Positions 1 to 12,650 of a DNA stretch of 64,000 nt are shown one piece after another. The position numbers and the translations under genes were made by a program. The notes beneath the pieces are model-generated. The model had not been told where the DNA came from, did no database searches, and saw only the letters and a program-made list of their open reading frames with translations. The number at the start of each line of letters is the position of its first letter. Position 1 is the first letter of the stretch. This stretch comes from Kalaharituber pfeilii (lineage: Eukaryota > Ascomycota > Pezizomycetes > Pezizales > Pezizaceae), in assembly GCA_015179045.1 (NCBI GenBank), contig WHUZ01000001.1, positions 2,046,001 through 2,110,000 of the forward strand. The letters are read 5' to 3'.

Positions 1-570
1 AAAAGCTGTCCGCTGCGTGCCATTGGTGCGCCGTTGGTGCGCTCCCCCTCAATTGCGCTCGACGACTGTGCTGCTGTCCTCCTGTATAACTGCCGCTCTT
101 CGCCGTATCTCATGCACCTGTCTGTCCTAACAAAGTGGAGAGCCGCGACGGCCGGAAATTTTCCAACTGCTATAGGGCCGCAGATGGGTCCTATTACTCA
201 CACCGAGCCCCGTACCCACGCCAGTGCTTGAAGTACCTCCCCTCCCCCTCCCCTCCCCCTCCCCTCCCCTCCCCTCCCCTCCCCTCCCCCTCCCCCTCCC
301 CGACCCGAATACCCCGGCCGCACTCCAACCCCTACCAAGGTGCTCTGCAGCGCTTGCTTGACACCACTCTGCCCTCTCGCGGATTGACAAGTGGACTTTG
401 GCCAGCTAGGAGCCATTGCTGCGCAAGATAAGAAGAAGGAAGCGCTACACATCAAGCATCCCCAAAGCCAATTCCTCGCCTAGCGCGTCAGTTGCATCAG
501 TTTGAAGCTCAGAGGCCCGACAGCAAACAGCACGATAGTTCTACAAACCTGAGTTGGGAAAAAGCTGGCA
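1..570. other. Intergenic / upstream region of the first gene
   Basis: No convincing coding exon is seen. The only structure is a long C/T-only tract at 236-301. The 3' part (about 400-570) should hold the promoter and 5' UTR of the cystathionine gamma-synthase gene that starts at 571. Confidence 0.5.
236..301 (+). repeat. Polypyrimidine (CCCCT/CCCCCT)n tract
   Basis: Sixty-six bases of C and T only, made of CCCCT and CCCCCT units, about 270 bp upstream of the first gene's start codon. Such homopurine/homopyrimidine mirror-like tracts can form triplex DNA. A promoter role is inference only. Confidence 0.9.
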
Positions 571-2803
571 ATGGAGACCCAGTCCCGAACCATGGAGTCC
601 CTCGGGCGCCCAATTCCGGAAGACTCATCCCATGTATAGTCCCTCCATTCCCCGCCAACCCTTTCCCGCTACTTCTATTCTACTGTCATTGACGCCTTCG
701 GACAAACCTTTTGTGTTCAAATCTTAACTACTCGCCTCGCTAGCATAGGCTGTCAGTGTCTCGCTGCCGACGTGGAGGGCCAATGTGGGATATGAGGAGG
801 GAGAGGAGTGGGTTATGAGTAGGATGATGACAGGGTATCCCAGGTAATTCCAATATCTGATAATTTGTGTCCAAGTGCTGCACGAAGAAGTGCTGACTTT
901 GTCTGTTAAGATTCTTTGTCCATAAGAGCATCCAAAAGCTTGCCGAGGTTATTTTGGGCAAGTATGGCCAACCAGATGAAGAGGCATTACTAGTTCCTAC
1001 GATGAAAGTTGCTCAGCGGTGTCAGGACTTTATTCGCAGCAATTCAGGAGGCAATGCCATACGCATTGTCGAGTTTGTGCGCCAGCTGCCAAAGGGTATT
1101 TCAAAGGATGCCACGAATGAGATATGGTCAGACTTGTACGCCGTTCTATACCCCAAAGAGCATCTCAAGATTGCGAAGGCCTATTGGCAGCATACCGGAG
1201 AAGGGGTTTCCAGCCGAAGGGCAGAGTTCTGTCAGCGGCAACTGGAGGACGGTTTGCTAGTTCCAAAGCATCTACAAGGAGAATTGCAAAATGGGGGTGA
1301 GCGAGTTTCCAAGGGTCCCCGAAGGTATCAGCGTGGTTCGGTAGATGAAACAGCAAGGCGGAGTCCTGCAAAATCAAGCTGCGCAAGTGAAGGCGATGAG
1401 TATGGCCAGTTTGTGGAGGAACGCTTTGGACGAAATCTTGCAGCAGGGTTTGTCCAGTCTGCGAAGCTCGCTATTCGCAAGCGAATCTCCGGAACGCTGA
1501 AAGCAAACATGTGTCTCGAGGATGCATTGAAACTTGCGGATGAAAGAAGTGAGAGAGGTGTCGAAGGGTTCACAGCAGATGACGTCTATCTCTACCCTTG
1601 CGGTATGGCAGCTATTTTCAATACACATCGGATGTTGTTATCTGTGCTGGGGCCGAAGAAAAGTGTGTCGTATGGGTTTGTAACTCCCCAACAATCTGCA
1701 ATGAATTTGAAACTCACACATGCGTAGTTTTCCATATGTTGACAGTTTGAAAATTCTGGAAAAATGGGGACCGGGTTGCTACTTTTATGGTCATGGTTCC
1801 AAGGAGGAACTGGAGACCTTACAAAGTATACTGGAGAGCGGAGAAAGAATTCAAGCTCTATTCTGCGAGTTCCCCTCGAATCCTCTTCTGAAAGCTCCAA
1901 ATCTCCAAGCAATACGTGTTTTAGCGGATAAATACGATTTTGCGGTTGTTGTGGATGAGACAATTGGAAATTTCATCAATGTGAATGTCTTGCCGCATGT
2001 GGATGTAGTTGTTAGTAGTCTCACAAAGGTCTTCAGTGGAGCTAGCAATGTCATGGGCGGATGGTACGTTTCCATTTACTATATCCGTTACGTTTACAGG
2101 CTGTACTGACCGGCCAGCTTGATACTGAATTCCGAACGACGATACTACCATCGCTTTAAAGAGTTCCTCAAAGAAGATTATGAAGACAATTTCTGGGCTG
2201 AGGACTCCATCTTCTTGGAGAGAAATAGCCGTGATTTTATACCCCGAGTCGAGAAAATGAATATCAATGCAGAGACAGTATGTGACTTGCTGCTTGGGCA
2301 CCCAAAAGGTAAGCACAATTCTCCATTGCTAATGCTAGAATCATTCTCTGAAAATCCATACAGTCAAAGCTGTCCATTATCCAAAGTTCAGTCCCACGAA
2401 AGATTGCTATGATGCGTACAAGCGTCCAAAAGGTGGATATGGCGCATTGTTCTCTGCAACCTTCCACTCCGTCGAAGATGCAATGAAGTTTTTTGATACG
2501 CTGGAAACCGCAAAAGGGCCAAGTTTAGGAACAAATTTCACATTGAGGTTAGCCGTCAAACCTAATCCAACTGAACACGACTTTTACTGACCTTCTATAG
2601 TTCGCCATATACTCTACTTGCACATTATACCGAGTTGGATTGGGTACGTGATTACACCCTTTATGGATAGTCACAATACTAATCTGCGCACTTAGGCTGC
2701 TCAGTATGGCGTGGATACTGCGCTGGTTAGAGTGAGCGTCGGGCTTGAGGACACTGCACAACTGGTAAATGTCTTCAAGGAAGCGCTCAAGGCCATTGAA
2801 TAA
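571..2803 (+). CDS. STR2: Cystathionine gamma-synthase (fungal STR2 type), 8 exons
   Basis: PLP-dependent enzyme of methionine biosynthesis, making cystathionine from an activated homoserine and cysteine. Exons by reading-frame continuity: 571-633, 749-843, 911-1675, 1728-2063, 2118-2308, 2364-2547, 2601-2643, 2696-2803; all junctions are GT-AG and the sum is a 594-residue protein. The N-terminal extension (SLPTW..NVGYEEG) is that of the fungal enzymes. The Cys/Met-metabolism PLP domain follows: '[11 protein letters not shown]', the lid region '[11 protein letters not shown]', '[10 protein letters not shown]', and the PLP-lysine segment '[16 protein letters not shown]'. The C-terminal 'VRVSVGLED' is the usual end motif. 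The start was chosen as the first ATG giving an exon that splices in frame to the conserved N-terminus. Two closely spaced ATGs exist (571 and 592). Assignment is strong; the exact start is less certain. Confidence 0.92.
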
Positions 2804-3376
2804 GCTTATGTCTGGTTGGCACCAATTTGTATAATTATTTTGCTCTTGTTGGAAGCATTCTAAAAGAAAATGTATATGCTACAACTGATTGCCAGGTATA
2901 TATAAGATGATGCGTATGTACAGCAACCGGGCCCGAGGGCAGATAAGTAGTTGGGTCAAGGTTAGTTTCGTGAACCAGACCCTCTTCTGCTTAGTAAGCC
3001 CGTATGGCGTTTGCGCACTCGCCTCAGTAGTTACAAGATGCCAGTCAGACGAGACTAGGTCAAGGCTCAAGTAGAGTATAGAAATAGTTTATTACACAAG
3101 TTGAATCGATAATAATGTCTTTATTTGATGCTTTTGAGCTTGTATGCGTTGTTTAAATGATCTTGTTCTTTACACAACACAATATTTATGATTCGAAGTA
3201 CACCGCTTTATTCCTGGAGACTGATTTATTCCTTCCATAAACCGAGGTTGCCTCAAGAGAGCAATGTCACTTAAGCTTATCGCCACGTGAGCGGTTGATA
3301 AGAACTGTCCCTGCCAAGGCCAACCAATAAACACGCCTACCGGAGCAAGGCGTGCTGGACACGACTCGCACCAAAT
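2804..3376. other. Intergenic region
   Basis: AT-rich spacer between two genes on the same strand. It should contain the 3' end of the upstream gene and the promoter of the helicase gene. Only short open frames are present and none resembles a known family. Confidence 0.6.
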
Positions 3377-6300
3377 ATGCCTCCGGAAGCGCGCCTCACA
3401 GATGATGGCCCTCAGTATATCAATGCCGAAGCTATACTGGAAGGTCTAAATTCTGCGCAGCTTCATGCCGTCACTAATCCCGCTCCTGTTGTGCAGATTC
3501 TTGCTCCTCGTAACACTCCAGTCCGTTTCTCCTCTGAGTTCAATGACTAACCTGCTCTGCTAGCTGGCTCTGGGAAAACCCGTACCCTGACAGCAAGAGT
3601 TGCCTATCTTCTTGCCAAATATAATTATAACCCTGCCAATGTCATTGTTGCTACTTTCACGGTCAAGGCTTCCAGGGAGATGAAGGGGCGCATTGGGAAG
3701 CTTATTGGAAACGGCTTTGAGCGCAAGTTAATTCTTGGAACCTTCCATAGCATTGCTAGGAGATACCTTGTCAGATACGGTCATCTCATTGACATCAAAA
3801 GGGGTTTTGGTATCGCAGACTCTGGTGACAGTGCAGCCATCATCAAGAGAGTTATCAAGCGTAATCAAATAAATCTGGACTCGAATGCCGCTCGATCAAA
3901 AATATCGAACATAAAAGCGCAAGGACTCAAGTGCGACGAGTATGTTGCTAAGAATGAAAAGGAAATGAAGAAGGAAATCAGTGCGCAAGAGTTTGTTACT
4001 GTTTTCCGAGAATACCAAGAGGCTCTGGAGCAAGCCAATCTTCTGGATTACGATGACCTATTAATACGATGTGGTGAACTACTTCGAGAGCATCCGGACT
4101 GTGTTAGGAACGTTGAGGCCGTGCTTGTTGATGAGTTTCAGGATACCAATCTTGTTCAATTTGATTTGATGAGGGGCTTTGCTAAATGGCGCAAGCGGGT
4201 AACTATCGTCGGAGATCCGTAAGTTTTATATTGATTTCCCCTTTGACAATTTGTACTAAGTGATACGGTCAAAGCGATCAGAGTATATATGGATTCCGTG
4301 CGGCAGAGATTAAGAATCTCAAGCGTATGCAGAGAACATACCCAGATACTCTTGTAGTGAATTTGGAGGAGAACTACCGCTCCTCTGCCTCAATACTGAA
4401 ATCCGCTCAGGTAGTCATCGAGCAAGATGAATCTCGTCCGGATAAAATGCTTCTCCCAACCCATTCTGTTGGCGCTCGCCCAGTCATGCGTCATCTCCGT
4501 GATGCAGCGCAGGAAGCGCAATGGCTCGTTACAGAATTGAAACGCGTCATGGCCATGACCGGAAATGCGATCAAACCTAGTGACGTTGCCATTCTTGTGC
4601 GCTCGGCATCGCTCACAAGACATATTGAGAGTGCCCTGGCGCAGAATGGAATAGCATACAAGATGGTGGGTGGGCATAAATTCTATGACCGGGTGGAGAT
4701 TAAGGCTGTGCTGGATTATCTCCGAGTTGTACAGAATCCCGGAAACAGTGACGCTTTGGCTAGGATTATTAATGTCCCACCTCGGAAGGTGGGGGAGGCA
4801 ACCATAAAGGCCTTGATAGAGGAAGCATTCAGTAAAAAAAAAAGCCTCTGGGAACTAATCAAAGGCGGAGTTAGAGGAGAACTGAAACTGGATACCAAAA
4901 TTACAAAAGCAGGGGAACAAGGATTAGCCTCATTTGTGAATGTGATTTTGACTGCAAGAAAGATGTTAATCGAGGAGGATCAAGAGGAAACCGAAGGGGG
5001 CTTTGAATTCGAAACTCAAGAAATTCGTGGGGGAAGTGCACAAGCTACAACTTTGGTAGACGTCGTCTACTATCTCATGAAAAAGCTGTCCTACCGAAAT
5101 TACCTTGAGAAGCATTACCCTGAAGATTGCGAATCGAGGTGGGCAAATATTGAGGAGCTGGTCATGCAAGCGTCAGACTTCACGAATGCGCTTACCTTAA
5201 ACCATGCAGCAGAGGATGAGGAAGCTCTTCCCCAGATAGAAGGTATAGAGCAAAGGAAGCCCAGCGCTATGTCCGATGCTCTCGATCGTTTCCTAGCAAA
5301 CGTGGCTTTGGCAAGTGAAAACCCAGAGACGGCAGACGACGAGGCATTACGGGAGCAGGTCACGATATCTACAATTCACGCTGCAAAAGGGTTAGAGTGG
5401 CCTGTTGTGTTTATTCCAGGATGCTATGAGGGCTCGATACCCCACAGCAGAAGTGAAGACACAGATGAGGAGAGACGCCTTCTGTATGTGGCGATGACAA
5501 GAGCAATGGGTCTCCTATATATGAGCTGCCCAAAAAAAAATAGCAAATATGAGAAATCTGCTTTATCTCAATTCTTCACCCCCAAAGTGCTGAATTTACT
5601 CGAAAAGAAAGGTCCCAGCCTAACTCCATCTACCACTCAAGGGATACTACAAATCTTGGGCAGGGGGTGCCCGACGTTAGAAGACATACAAAGAGAAGCT
5701 AAAAAGTTGCAATCGATGGAGGATGACCTGTTTCCGATTAGCGATATGGCTGATAGTGATGAGGAAGAGCATATGTGGGCTGAAGATGATCGGGGTAGGA
5801 AGAGGCCGAGAGTCAATAATGAAAATAAATTGACAACCTATGCTAGCAATACTTTCAATCAAAAGGACACTGAGAAGAGTTACCTCAATGGAGGCGGGGG
5901 ATTCGTATCTGCCAAGTCTTTCACAACATCTATAAGTTACACTACCTTTTCCACGGCAAATACTACAATGTCATCAATGCCAAGCTTTTCTACAAATACA
6001 ACTCTACTTGGAGGGTTTAAATCAGCTAGGGGCATTTAGATGATCTGCGGGAGAGAAAGCTTGGTGCAGAGAGTGACGTGCGGAGACACCAGACAAAAGG
6101 GGTTGGTTTTGGGGGCTCAAGTCGTACAATTAGCGCTGAATCCAACAGGGAAACCGGAAAACCAGGCCCGAGCGCTGAAATAACAACCTCTAGAAAAAGT
6201 TCTGAAAATTCAATCCTGGGGCGGAAGAAATCAGTAGGCACTGGGAAAGGGAGCATACTGAATTTCTTTGAGAGAAAGCAAGTCATCAGAAGTGGAAACA

Positions 6301-7088
6301 TCCCAGAAGATTTGATGCAGCAATCCATTGTAGAAGCCTCGCAAGCTGTATCAAAATCAAAAGACGGGTTTGTGCTGTTGTCCTCGAGTCCTGTGAGGGG
6401 TTTACCCCCACCAGCAAGAAGGAGAGCACTCTCACCCAGCGGGTTACGGAAACCGAAGCTGATGGCAGACGGCCCAAAAACAGATGAAATAATTGGGGCT
6501 TCTGATGTTTCATCTTTCGCAGAGTCCGAGTCGTTACCTCTAAAGCAGTGCATTCCGGATTCAGATGAAGAGGATGAAATGTTAAACTATTTACCGCCTC
6601 CTCTCAACACTATCCCAGTCAGTACAAATGAGCGCATACCAGACTCAGAAGGGCACGATGGCCTCATAGGCCCCGACGCCGAGGAAGCATATCGCGAGGT
6701 TGAACCCATGAGCGTCCAAGCATACGAGCCCGTACTACCAAAGCCATTATTCACGAAACCAGAGAAGGTAGCGCTTGCTACTGTTGCTGGTATAGGGAAG
6801 CAGAAAGCCCCAGTGAAGCTCACTGATCCACTACCACCAAAATTTAATGAAGCAACTGTCATACCGACGGAGGATATTGCTCCCCTGTTTAACAAGGCAG
6901 CTGTAAAGGTTTTAGCACAGCCTAAGAAGACTTTGGGCATACGGAGAAGCATGAATGGGTGGGAGAGTCGAGCGCATAAGGGCCCTGGCGGGGCAACACC
7001 CTCTAGTTCTTCGGGCGTGAGAAAGCCTGTAGAGAAGCAAGGGAGAGGTGGTAGAGGAGTTGGCTTTGTTCGTGGGCTGCTTGGATAA
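3377..7088 (+). CDS. SRS2: Srs2-type UvrD/PcrA DNA helicase, apparent 1-nt frameshift near the C-terminus
   Basis: ATP-dependent 3'-5' helicase of superfamily 1; Srs2 strips Rad51 and limits recombination in the nucleus. Exons 3377-3509, 3564-4218 and 4275-7088. The helicase motifs occur in order: I 'APPGSGKTR' (split by intron 1), Ia 'TFTVKASREMKGRI', II 'VLVDEFQDTN', III 'IVGDPDQSIYGFRAA' (split by intron 2), IV 'LEENYRSSASIL', V 'STIHAAKGLEWPVVF', VI 'RRLLYVAMTRA'. After about residue 830 the protein is Ser/acidic and low-complexity. The frame is open to a stop at 6037-6039. The next frame, open from just after 6027 to 7088, continues sensibly ('HLDDLRERKLGAESDV..'), and joining them needs one extra base in the G4 run at 6029-6032. 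The exon sum is 3602 nt, one short of a multiple of three. The intact product would be about 1,200 residues. The tail ends in 'GRGGRGVGFVRGLLG'. Confidence 0.9.
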
Positions 7089-7708
7089 GAATCTGGTTTC
7101 TTATAGGCACAATCTTTCTTGAGCATGGCGGTAATTTCCTAACAAGCTTTTTCTCATGTCCTGTCTATATCAGAGTTGCCGTAATTACTGTACGGTACAA
7201 ATTGAAATTGCAATTCTAGCATTTTCACAGTATTCTAAATCCGTTCCCACTCTGCTCCACCTCACTTCTAGTCTGCCTCACTTCTTCATCTTGTCGCATA
7301 AATCCGCGGTCGCGAATCTACCGTGTTATTAGTATGCATAAATAATAGGAAAACAAATGCAAGTACAGTAAACATTCTCATATATCCGCTATCCTTCCTA
7401 ATACCATGACTACACCTCACTTTTTCACTATGACAAGACAAGACCACTCCACAACCTCGAACCACCGTATCATAAACCTGCTTAAAGCATTATGTAACAT
7501 CAATGTTAGCAATTGAATTGATGGAAAGCTATTTCAAATTAATACGACTTCTAGTCTTGATGCTCCAGTGTCAGCAGCTGATGAAACAAATTCTAATCCT
7601 CAAGTTAAATCGATATGTAGCAAGAATCACTGACTAGTAATTATTCCCACCCTTTTTGCATTCCTCCATCCGCTTCATAAAATCCTTCATGGGGCCATTT
7701 CATTGCCT
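7089..7708. other. Intergenic region downstream of the helicase gene
   Basis: AT-rich, no supported exon. It should include the 3' UTR of the helicase transcript. Nothing else recognised. Confidence 0.5.
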
Positions 7709-7942
7709 CTAGATGCCTGCATGAATGTATAGCATTTCGGTCTGGTCGCGACCTTTCTTCTGCTTGACTGCCGGGACGCACCGTTTGACATCTTGGACTT
7801 CCTTTTTGAGGGCGTTGATGTCTTTTTTGACTGCCGCTCTAATATCTTGTTTTAGTGGTTGATCTTCGTGATAAATTTTTTTCATATCCCTTGGGGTCGC
7901 ATCCGAGAGGAACCCTCTGTCAAAACACAATAACTCAGCCAA
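7709..7942 (-). CDS. Small charged hypothetical ORF (77 aa)
   Basis: An isolated ATG-to-stop frame on the minus strand. The product has a Lys/Asp/Glu-rich, probably helical middle (KQDIRAAVKKDINALKKEVQDVK), more protein-like than other short frames nearby. I recognise no family, and no adjacent exon with good splice sites was found. It could be a real small protein, a fragment of a decayed gene, or chance. Confidence is low. Confidence 0.25.
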   Translation of the reverse strand: MAELLCFDRGFLSDATPRDMKKIYHEDQPLKQDIRAAVKKDINALKKEVQDVKRCVPAVKQKKGRDQTEMLYIHAGI

Positions 7943-8552
7943 AAGTAATCCTTTTTAAATGCTCAAACAGGACTCCGGTTCTCTAATGTCCATTCAAGCG
8001 GTCTATTATTTTTTTGTAACTTTCTTGCTATTTTATCGATTGTCCGGTGATTTTTTTGAAGGGCACTCAAATGGTGGTACAGGGCGGGGGGGGGGGGGGG
8101 GGGGTCCACTCGGATGCATGTCTAGCGGCCCAAGGGCTAACACCAAATCCGACGGCAGTAATCGCAGGGTGTTTTGCGAGAGATGATAGGGACATATTAA
8201 TTCATGGGCAGATTGGCAGTTAAACTCGATGAATTTTCAATAAAACGAAGACCAACCGGCAATGGCAAACATGGTAGCGCTTGAAACTGGCGGCCGATCA
8301 ATAACTTTGTAAAAAAGACAACTAAACTTGAACTCACTGATGAAAACGAAGCGAAGCCTTCACGAAGGGAGTACGTGGTGAAGTGGAAACCAAAATGCAA
8401 AGGAGAAGGGGTATCGAGAGTCACGTGAAGATAGCAAAACCGTCGTTCAATTACTTCCTGGTTAGGATTTACCAGCCCGCATCGTTAACATCGCAAAATA
8501 GAGGGTAACACCAAATCCCTCCCCGCTCTCATCCGAGCGCCTGCAATCCGCC
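7943..8552. other. Intergenic region upstream of IleRS
   Basis: No exon is supported. It contains a 19-base G run at 8086-8104. The last 200 bases should hold the promoter of the isoleucyl-tRNA synthetase gene. Confidence 0.5.
8086..8104 (+). repeat. Poly-G tract (19 G)
   Basis: Nineteen consecutive G residues in intergenic DNA about 450 bp upstream of the IleRS start. It can form a G-quadruplex. Its true length is uncertain because runs like this are often miscounted. Confidence 0.9.
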
Positions 8553-11500
8553 ATGGCACCTCGCCTGCCCGTCTCCTTCATCAAGTCTGGAGTACTCAAG
8601 AACACTCTCCGACTGCCCCGCACCACCTTTCCGATTGTTGCTGACGCCGACCCGAGGAAGCCGCTGAACACCGAGCTCCTAAGCAAGTGTACGGACGAGC
8701 TGTACGCATGGCAACGGCAAGCGCTGCCCACGAAAGATACATGGGTGCTTCACGATGGCCCGCCATATGCAAATGGGGACTTGCACATGGGACATGCGCT
8801 GAATAAAATCTTAAAGGACATGGTCAATCGCACGCAATTAATGCAGGGGAAAAGGGTTGACTATCGGCCGGGATGGGACTGCCATGGGTTGCCAATTGAA
8901 ATGAAGGCGCTACAGGAGCTGCGAGAGAAGCAGCAGGAGCAGCAGGCCGAGGGGCAGACGGACGGGAAGAAAAAGAAGGCGAAGAAAGAGGACGCAAAAC
9001 AGAGTGCTACGCAGGCCATGGAAATGGGGAAGAAATTGACGCCCAAGGAGATCCGGAACGTGGCGCGGATACTTGCGGAGAGGGCAGTGGCGTCGCAGAT
9101 GAAGGGATTTAAGAGCTGGGGTGTGATGGCGGAGTGGGAGAACGCATGGAGGACTATGGGTAGGGAAAATTTTGATGCGCTTTGTTTTCAGGCGTCCTGC
9201 GCCGCCTGAAGTAGTTGTAGATGAGGTTGCATGGGGGCTAATTCTGTCGGGAAGATAAGGAGTACGAGGTTAGGCAATTGGAGGTGTTTCTCCAGATGCT
9301 TCAAAAATGTGCGTCCCCTCCGCAACCTCTGATTGGGTATGTGGTAGGGCTGCTACTGATATTGATGATATAGCACTCATTTATCGCCGCTTCAAACCAG
9401 TTTACTGGTCCCCGTCCTCAGGAACCGCTCTCGCCGAAGCCGAGCTCGAGTATAACGAGAACCATGCCAGTATTGCCGCTGTTATTAAATTCCCTCTCAC
9501 GAAGATTGGCACAGGATTGCGTCGACATACTACCTTAGAGGATTCAGAAGGTGAAGGAGTGCTTTCTGCGGCAATATGGACAACTACACCATGGACTATA
9601 CCCGCCAACAAAGCAATTGCGGTAAGTCCTGATATGGAATATGTCATCCTGGAGACTGCCAAACATGGGAGAATACTTGTCGCAGCAAGCAGGGTGGATG
9701 CCCTTAGAGCTGCAATTGAAGAGCCGGATGCTGCGATTGAGGCGGATGGCATCATGGGCGAGGACATTCTTGGGACGATGTACAGACACCCCCTACTCCC
9801 TGATTCCTTAGCCCCACAACAACCAATTCTCTCCGCTGGCTTCGTTACACCGGATAGTGGAACAGGATTAGTTCATTGCGCCCCTGGCCACGGCATGGAG
9901 GACTACATGCTCTGCCAATTGCACGCAATTCTGCCCTTCTCCCCTGTTGATAACGCCGGCTGCTTTACCGAAGAAGCACTGCCCCACAACCCCTCCTTGC
10001 TCGCAGGCAAGCCAGTCCTCTATTCCGGAAACAAGGCCGTCCTTGAGCTCCTCTCCAATTCTGGCGCCCTTCTCCAGAAACAAGACAAATATATCCATAA
10101 ATACCCGTACGACTGGCGCACCAAGCAGCCAGTCATCATCCGCTCCACCGCCCAATGGTTCGCCGACATCTACAGTATCCGTGACGCCTCGAGCAATGCC
10201 CTAGAAGACATCAAGTTCGTGCCTGAGTCCGGGAAGACAAGGTTACAGAAGACTGTCGAAGGGCGCAGGGAATGGTGTATCTCCCGTCAACGGGCATGGG
10301 GATTACCGATACCGGCAATGTATGACGCAGAAACCGGAGGCCCGCTAATGACGGAGGAAAGCGTGAGGCATATCATCAACGTGATTAAGGAACATGAAAA
10401 GGGGGCCGAGATCTGGTGGGACAAAGCTCTCCCGGAGGAGATATTCGTACCGGAGCATCTGCGCGGAGAAGGCCAACCAAAGTGGGTTCGGGGCACCGAA
10501 ACCATGGATGTTTGGTTTGACAGCGGAAGCTCATGGGCTACACTACGAGACGCACTTGGCTCTGAAATTGTTGAGGGAAAGCCGCTTGCGGACTTGTACC
10601 TCGAAGGCTCCGACCAGCACCGCGGCTGGTTCCAGTCCTCGCTCCTCACGCACGTCGCATCCTCAGAAACAGGAATTACTCCTTCCCCAACTAACCCAAA
10701 CCCAAAGCCACTTGCACCGTTCGGAATGATCCTGACGCATGGGTTTGTACTTGATGAAAAGGGCCGAAAGATGTCAAAATCTCTTGGGAATGTCGTGAAT
10801 CCGATGGACATTATCTCTGGGAGGTATCCGCCGCTACCACCGGGCTCGAAGAAGAATATCTATGGTGCGGGAAGTGGCGGGCCGGGGATAGATGCACTGA
10901 GGCTGTGGGCGGCGAGCTGTGATTATACGAGGGATGTGATAGTAGGAGAGAAGGTTCTTGTAACGGTTGGCGAAATATTGAGGAAAATTAGGGTCACGGG
11001 GAGGTTTCTGGTGGGGAACTTAGATGGTTGGGATGGAGCAGAGGTCCCATATGACCAATTGACAAAGGTAGGTCTGGTAGGCTTGTGTCACACGTACAGG
11101 AACGAAAAATTAACGAATTCCTGCTAGATTGACCAATACGCTCTTGCACAAATCTGCAAAATAAACCAAACCGTGCGCGACGCCTATTCCGGCTTCTCTT
11201 TCAACAAAGGTCCGTTACTCTAACTCATTCATCCAGACCCAATCACTAACCCACCTCCCCCCCGTTGCCAGCCGTCTCCGCTCTGTCAATCTACACAACC
11301 ACCTCTCTCTCCTCCTTCTACCTCAACATCATCAAAGACCGCCTCTACTCGGACCCCCCGCTTTCCCTGTCTCGCCGCTCTATCCAAACGGTTCTTTACC
11401 ATATTCTTCTCAACTACGTTTCCCTCCTGCACCCTCTCGTCCCTCTCCTGACCGCAGAAATCTGGCACCACATCCCTTCCGCCCTCAAATCCGCCAAGGG

Positions 11501-12047
11501 TCTCCCAGAGCACGAGAGCGCTCCAGGCCAGTTAGGATGGTATGTGCCGAGACTTGAGTGGGATAATGCGGAACTGAAGAGGGATTTTGAGGCGCTTGAG
11601 GAGGTGATTAGCAAGGTGAATGCGGCGGAGGAGCTGGCACGGGAGGAAGGTAGGGTGAAAGTTGCGCTGGAGACAAGAGTGGTATTGGCGGGGACGAAGG
11701 GGACGAAAACCGTGGAGCTGTTGAAGAAGTATGAAGGAGAGCTAGCGCAGCTGTTTATTGTGTCGGAGGTGGAGGTGGTGGAGAAGGAGAAGGGGGAGGA
11801 TAGGGCTGTGGAGGCAGAGCATGTTCCGGGGGCGGGAGGATGGGCGACGATGTTGCCAGATTGTGAGCTATCATTGGGAGGAAAAGTCACGATAGTGGTG
11901 GAGAAAGCGAGGGGAGAGAAGTGTGTGAGGTGCTGGGTATATCAGGCGCCGAAGGAAGGAGGGATATGTAAGAGGTGTGAGGAGACGGTTCTGGAATTGA
12001 TGGATAGTGGGGAGGTGGTGTTGGAGCCCAAGAGTGAAGTTGATTGA
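8553..12047 (+). CDS. ISM1: Isoleucyl-tRNA synthetase, probably mitochondrial (ISM1 type), 5 exons
   Basis: Class I aminoacyl-tRNA synthetase that charges tRNA-Ile. Exons 8553-9159, 9255-9308, 9374-11067, 11128-11209 and 11272-12047 give 1070 residues. Signatures in order: 'HDGPPYANGDLHMGHALNK' (HIGH motif), 'WDCHGLPIE', 'KPVYWSPSSGTALAEAE', editing-domain 'WTTTPWTIPAN', 'WCISRQRAWGLPIP', 'DVWFDSGSSW', 'GSDQHRGWFQSSLL', 'GRKMSKSLGN' (KMSKS), then the anticodon-binding region 'VRDAYSGFSFNKAVSALS'. The C-terminus has a four-cysteine zinc motif (CVRCW..CKRCEE), as in bacterial/organellar IleRS. The N-terminus (MAPRLPVSFIKSGVLKNTLR) is basic and lacks acidic residues, fitting a mitochondrial presequence. 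Targeting is inference; the family is clear. Intron 2 (9309-9373) gives a Lys-Ser junction that should be checked with RNA. Confidence 0.95.
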
Positions 12048-12286
12048 AAAGCCAAAATTTCACGCAGTTGAGGGTAACAGTGTATCCTTCGTACTCAACA
12101 TGGCATCACGCAGTATATGTTCCCATTTCATTATTCCTACAAAGCAGAATTAGAATAGAATCTCCGTTCATGGACTTGTACTATGAAATGCAATGTCCCC
12201 AGGTATAAAGTTACAGGTTTTCATCCCATATCATACCACCTCTCATTATTAAAATTATTTACTACATAAGCCAATTATCCATCCTC

Positions 12287-12310
12287 ATATATATATATAT
12301 ATATATATAT
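12287..12310 (+). repeat. (AT)12 microsatellite
   Basis: Twelve uninterrupted AT dinucleotides in the intergenic spacer. Confidence 0.95.
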
Positions 12311-12528
12311 CAACCAGAGTATCATCCTCATGAGGCAAGGATTTCTGCGATACTCTGGATCAAAAATGAGAAAATGAAATAGACATCCCAAAAGAAACCG
12401 GACCTATGCAACAAAATACTCCTTTGATAAAGAGTAAGGGAAAAAAAAGGTAATGTTACATCAACAATGCCAATCGCAGATGCAATAGTTAGAATATTCG
12501 AAAGCAACAAAGAATAGAAAAGCACGAC

Positions 12529-12551
12529 AAAAAAAAAAAAAAAAAAAAAAA
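12529..12551 (+). repeat. Poly-A tract (23 A)
   Basis: Homopolymeric A run in the convergent intergenic region. Seen directly; exact length is uncertain for sequencing reasons. Confidence 0.9.
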
Positions 12552-12649
12552 CCGGGGGATATAAGCAAAACACCAACATGATTTACTCCAAGTTCAAAAG
12601 GCAATAGCAGAACAGAAATTGAGGCGAACAATCTCCAACTTTTAGAGGT

Positions 12650-12650
<1 letters not shown>

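Noticed and set aside
6014..6039. A tiny intron to join the two Srs2 frames
   Set aside because: It would be about 25 nt, too short to splice, and leads into a stop codon.
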